From Helicobacter sp. MIT 21-1697 (GTDB taxonomy: Bacteria; Campylobacterota; Campylobacteria; Campylobacterales; Helicobacteraceae), in assembly GCF_026241255.1 (NCBI RefSeq), contig NZ_JAPHNC010000004.1:124001-188000 (forward strand): DNA of 64,000 nt, written 5' to 3'. The position numbers were made by a program, and so were the translations under genes. Under the pieces are notes generated by a model. That model saw only the letters and a program-made list of their open reading frames with translations, made no database searches and had not been told where the DNA came from. Shown here one piece after another: positions 62,085 through 64,000 of this stretch. The first letter of the stretch is position 1; each line of letters starts with the position of its first letter.

Positions 62085-62696
62085 ATGCAAGAGCAAATGT
62101 CAAAAAATATTATAGAGATTTCGCGTACAACAAAGGAGACTGATATTGCACTTAAAATGTTGCTTTATGGAAGTGGAAAGGCGCAGATTCAAAGTGGAAT
62201 AGGCTTTTTTGACCATATGTTGCAATCACTCACCAAACACTCTCTTATGGATTTGGAACTTGTGTGCAAGGGTGATACATTTATTGATGGACATCATAGC
62301 ATAGAAGATTGTGGTATTGTGTTGGGGAAAGCATTAGCTCAAGGTATGTATCCAGCAGAGGGCATTGAGCGATTTGGCAATGCAAGCATAGTGATGGACG
62401 AAGCGTGTGTAGAGTGTGATATTGATGTGAGCAATCGTGCTTTTCTTGTTTTTGAAACAAATGCCTATAAACTTCCATTCAAAGGCAGAGTGGGTGAGCT
62501 TGATGTGGAATTAGTTGAGGAATTTTTCCGCGCACTCTGTTTTAATGCTCATTTAAGTGTACATATTGTTCTTAAAAGGGGCAAAAATTTGCATCATATC
62601 ATTGAGGCGATGTTTAAAGCCTTTGGAGTGAGTTTAAGACGCGCACTTACATTAAATCCTAGAATCCTTACGCCTTCAACAAAAGGTGTATTATGA
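62085..62696 (+). CDS. hisB: Imidazoleglycerol-phosphate dehydratase
   Basis: Histidine synthesis, sixth step. 203 residues, monofunctional form without the phosphatase domain. Both His-rich metal motifs are present: GFFDHML and DGHHSIEDCGIVLGKAL, repeated as NAHLSVHI and KNLHHIIEAMFKAFGVSLRRAL. ATG 62085 behind AAAGGAGTGAGGT. It is inserted between envelope genes; no other his gene is nearby. Overlaps kdsC by 4 bp. Confidence 0.95.
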   Translation: MQEQMSKNIIEISRTTKETDIALKMLLYGSGKAQIQSGIGFFDHMLQSLTKHSLMDLELVCKGDTFIDGHHSIEDCGIVLGKALAQGMYPAEGIERFGNASIVMDEACVECDIDVSNRAFLVFETNAYKLPFKGRVGELDVELVEEFFRALCFNAHLSVHIVLKRGKNLHHIIEAMFKAFGVSLRRALTLNPRILTPSTKGVL

Positions 62697-63187
62697 TAAA
62701 ACTTTTAGTCTTTGATGTTGATGGCACACTAAGCGATGGCAAGGTGTATTATTCTCAATCGGGTGAGGAGATAAAAAGTTTTGACACGCGCGATGGTTTG
62801 GCGATTAGTGTATGGAATCGCCAAATGCGCCGTGCAAGTGCTATTATTACAGGCAGAGAATCTGATATAGTGTATAAGCGCGCAAAAGAGCTAGGCATAG
62901 AGCATATTTTTATGGGTTGTGAGCATAAAGGCAAGGTGTTGCAAGAGCTGACAGCGCAGCTTGAAATGGATATGTCTGAAGTGGCGTGTATTGGTGATGA
63001 TTTGAATGATTTGAGTATGTTTAAACTCTGTGCAAAAGCGTATATGCCACAAAATGGTGCAAAAGCACTTAAAAAATATGCGTATAAGATTCTTAAACAC
63101 TCTGGTGGAAATGGCGCAGTGCGTGAGATGATAGAAGATGTCTTAAAACTTAATGGAGATAAAAAGCTTGAAAAATATTTCTTATAG
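62693..63187 (+). CDS. kdsC: 3-deoxy-D-manno-octulosonate 8-phosphate phosphatase
   Basis: HAD-type phosphatase making Kdo for lipopolysaccharide. 164 residues, no cap domain, as in the tetrameric KdsC group. FDVDGTLSDGKVYYS (catalytic Asp pair), DGLAISVWN, ITGRESDIV, and CIGDDLNDLSMF for the metal site. It is followed by lptC and lptA, a common order in Gram-negative bacteria. Confidence 0.94.
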   Translation: MIKLLVFDVDGTLSDGKVYYSQSGEEIKSFDTRDGLAISVWNRQMRRASAIITGRESDIVYKRAKELGIEHIFMGCEHKGKVLQELTAQLEMDMSEVACIGDDLNDLSMFKLCAKAYMPQNGAKALKKYAYKILKHSGGNGAVREMIEDVLKLNGDKKLEKYFL

Positions 63188-63701
63188 AATCTATGCTTTT
63201 TTTATTGTATTGCTTGGTTTTAGTTTGAGCAGCATTATATTTTTTACTTCTGATAATGCGCTTTATGCAAATATTGGCAAAGAAGTGCCAAATATTGAAA
63301 TATCAGACTTTACGCTTTATCTTTTGAATGCACAATATACCCAAGCAATTTCACAAGGAAGTAAAGCACTCCGTTTTGAAGACCACGAGGAGATTTATGA
63401 TATTTTTGTCAATCAAATAAATAATAAGCTCAATGAATATATGTATGCACCTTTTGTGCTAAGTAAAAATAAGCTTTATACCTTTTCTCAAGGCGCAGAT
63501 TATTTGCGTATAGATGGCTTGAGTTTTTGGAGTAAATGGGGCATCTATAATTATCAAAAACGCATTTTTAAGGGCAAAGGAGATTTTATTTTACAAAACT
63601 CTACGACAAAAGCCACAGGGAAAAATATTTATTATGATATGTTTAAAGGGGATTTGAGGGCAGATTCTATCAAGGCAGATATTGCTATGGGAGAGAGATA
63701 A
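63168..63701 (+). CDS. lptC: LPS export protein LptC
   Basis: About 177 residues. One N-terminal membrane helix (about 8-28) and a periplasmic beta-jellyroll with short alternating strands (VPNIEISDFTLYLLNAQ, GKGDFILQNSTTKATGKNIYYDMFKGDLRA). It links the inner-membrane LptBFG to LptA. I favour TTG 63168 behind GGAGATAAAAAGC; ATG 63153 would overlap that site. It overlaps kdsC by 20 bp. The call rests on topology, fold pattern and its place between kdsC and lptA. Confidence 0.8.
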   Translation: MKNISYRIYAFFIVLLGFSLSSIIFFTSDNALYANIGKEVPNIEISDFTLYLLNAQYTQAISQGSKALRFEDHEEIYDIFVNQINNKLNEYMYAPFVLSKNKLYTFSQGADYLRIDGLSFWSKWGIYNYQKRIFKGKGDFILQNSTTKATGKNIYYDMFKGDLRADSIKADIAMGER

Positions 63702-64000
63702 TGCGTTGGATTATACTATGTATATGTGTATGTATGAGCGCTGCAGATACGCTTGAAGTGAGTGCGAAGACATTTCAGAGTGATTTAAAAAAAGGACTCA
63801 CGCAATTAAGTGGTGAAGTGCTAGTTGTTAAAGGTGAGGATAAATTATGGGCGGATAAGGTTGTGATTGAGACAAATAAAAAAAACAAACCACAAAAATA
63901 TACAGCAATAGGCAATGTCCGATTCTATGCAAAGATGCCCGATAAAGAAATGAGAGGCAAGGCAAGCAAAGCGGTCTATAATGTGATTAAAGATGAATAT
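63701..64000 (+). CDS. lptA: LPS transport periplasmic protein LptA, 5' part
   Basis: First 100 codons; the gene runs off the window. Signal peptide MRWIILCICVCMSAA-D, then the OstA/LptA repeats: EVSAKTFQSDLKKGLTQLSGEV, VVKGEDKLWADKVVI, YTAIGNVRFYAKMPDKEMRGKASKAVY. It bridges the periplasm with LptC and LptD. ATG overlaps the lptC stop by one base (TAATG). Confidence 0.88.
   Translation, partial: MRWIILCICVCMSAADTLEVSAKTFQSDLKKGLTQLSGEVLVVKGEDKLWADKVVIETNKKNKPQKYTAIGNVRFYAKMPDKEMRGKASKAVYNVIKDEY

Overview
The window reads as chromosomal DNA of an enterohepatic Helicobacter, most like H. hepaticus or a close relative. This is inferred from gene content, not from a database search. Low GC, dense coding and short overlaps are typical of Campylobacterota. 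Gene neighbourhoods I know from H. pylori recur: HP0268-like nuclease/miaB/acyltransferase/three envelope genes; NFACT/recN/nadK; tpiA/fabI; rpmB/K+ channel; tatD/mltD/rlpA and ribE/flhB2. HugZ heme oxygenase and a Helicobacter-type outer-membrane barrel fit as well. There is no rRNA, CRISPR array, insertion sequence or prophage; one tRNA-Ser(GCT) is present.

Layout. 0-3 kb: the end of a TSUP permease, hugZ with a Fur-box-like site upstream, and tilS. 3-9.5 kb: the cbb3 oxidase operon ccoNOQP, its small accessory proteins and a FixH-like protein, translationally coupled to three pseudopilin-like genes. 9.5-19.5 kb: an MFS carrier, a one-chain FAD/Fe-S D-lactate dehydrogenase, a META lipoprotein, dnaE, a broken LprI-like gene and nusA. 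19.6-28.9 kb: nuclease/miaB/acyltransferase, a PilM-N-O-like trio, rsmH, an FtsL-like protein, tRNA-Ser, fabD, the MTA/SAH nucleosidase, a SixA-like phosphatase and two more pseudopilins. 29-39.6 kb: TolC and HlyD efflux parts, rpmB, a K+ channel, argJ, a DUF465 protein, and the minus-strand set NFACT, recN, nadK and a membrane protein. 39.7-43 kb: a perfect 26-bp hairpin, a YedE/TusA sulfur or selenium pair, an endonuclease I family lipoprotein, and an outer-membrane protein whose promoter contains a G12 tract. 43-52.8 kb: a J-domain protein, isochorismatase-like hydrolase, ackA, pta, rimO, two micro-ORFs, a second barrel protein, fabI, a lipoprotein, tpiA and a cytochrome c peroxidase. 52.9-64 kb: polA, a small regulated cassette (XRE repressor, palindromic operator, secreted Cys-rich protein), an ABC-2 permease, flhB2, ribE, tatD, mltD, rlpA, hisB, kdsC, lptC and the start of lptA.

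The genes serve microaerobic respiration (cbb3 oxidase, cytochrome c peroxidase, D-lactate oxidation), envelope building (LPS transport, Kdo synthesis, peptidoglycan lysis, fatty-acid synthesis), acetate metabolism, and replication or translation upkeep. The points most worth a second look are: the five pseudopilins and the PilMNO-like trio lying inside housekeeping operons; the promoter-located G12 tract; two 14-15-codon ORFs with strong ribosome sites; the XRE/palindrome cassette; a strongly enriched near-palindromic word, AGAWTCT, found in all reading frames and in hairpins; and a perfect 26-bp hairpin between divergent genes.
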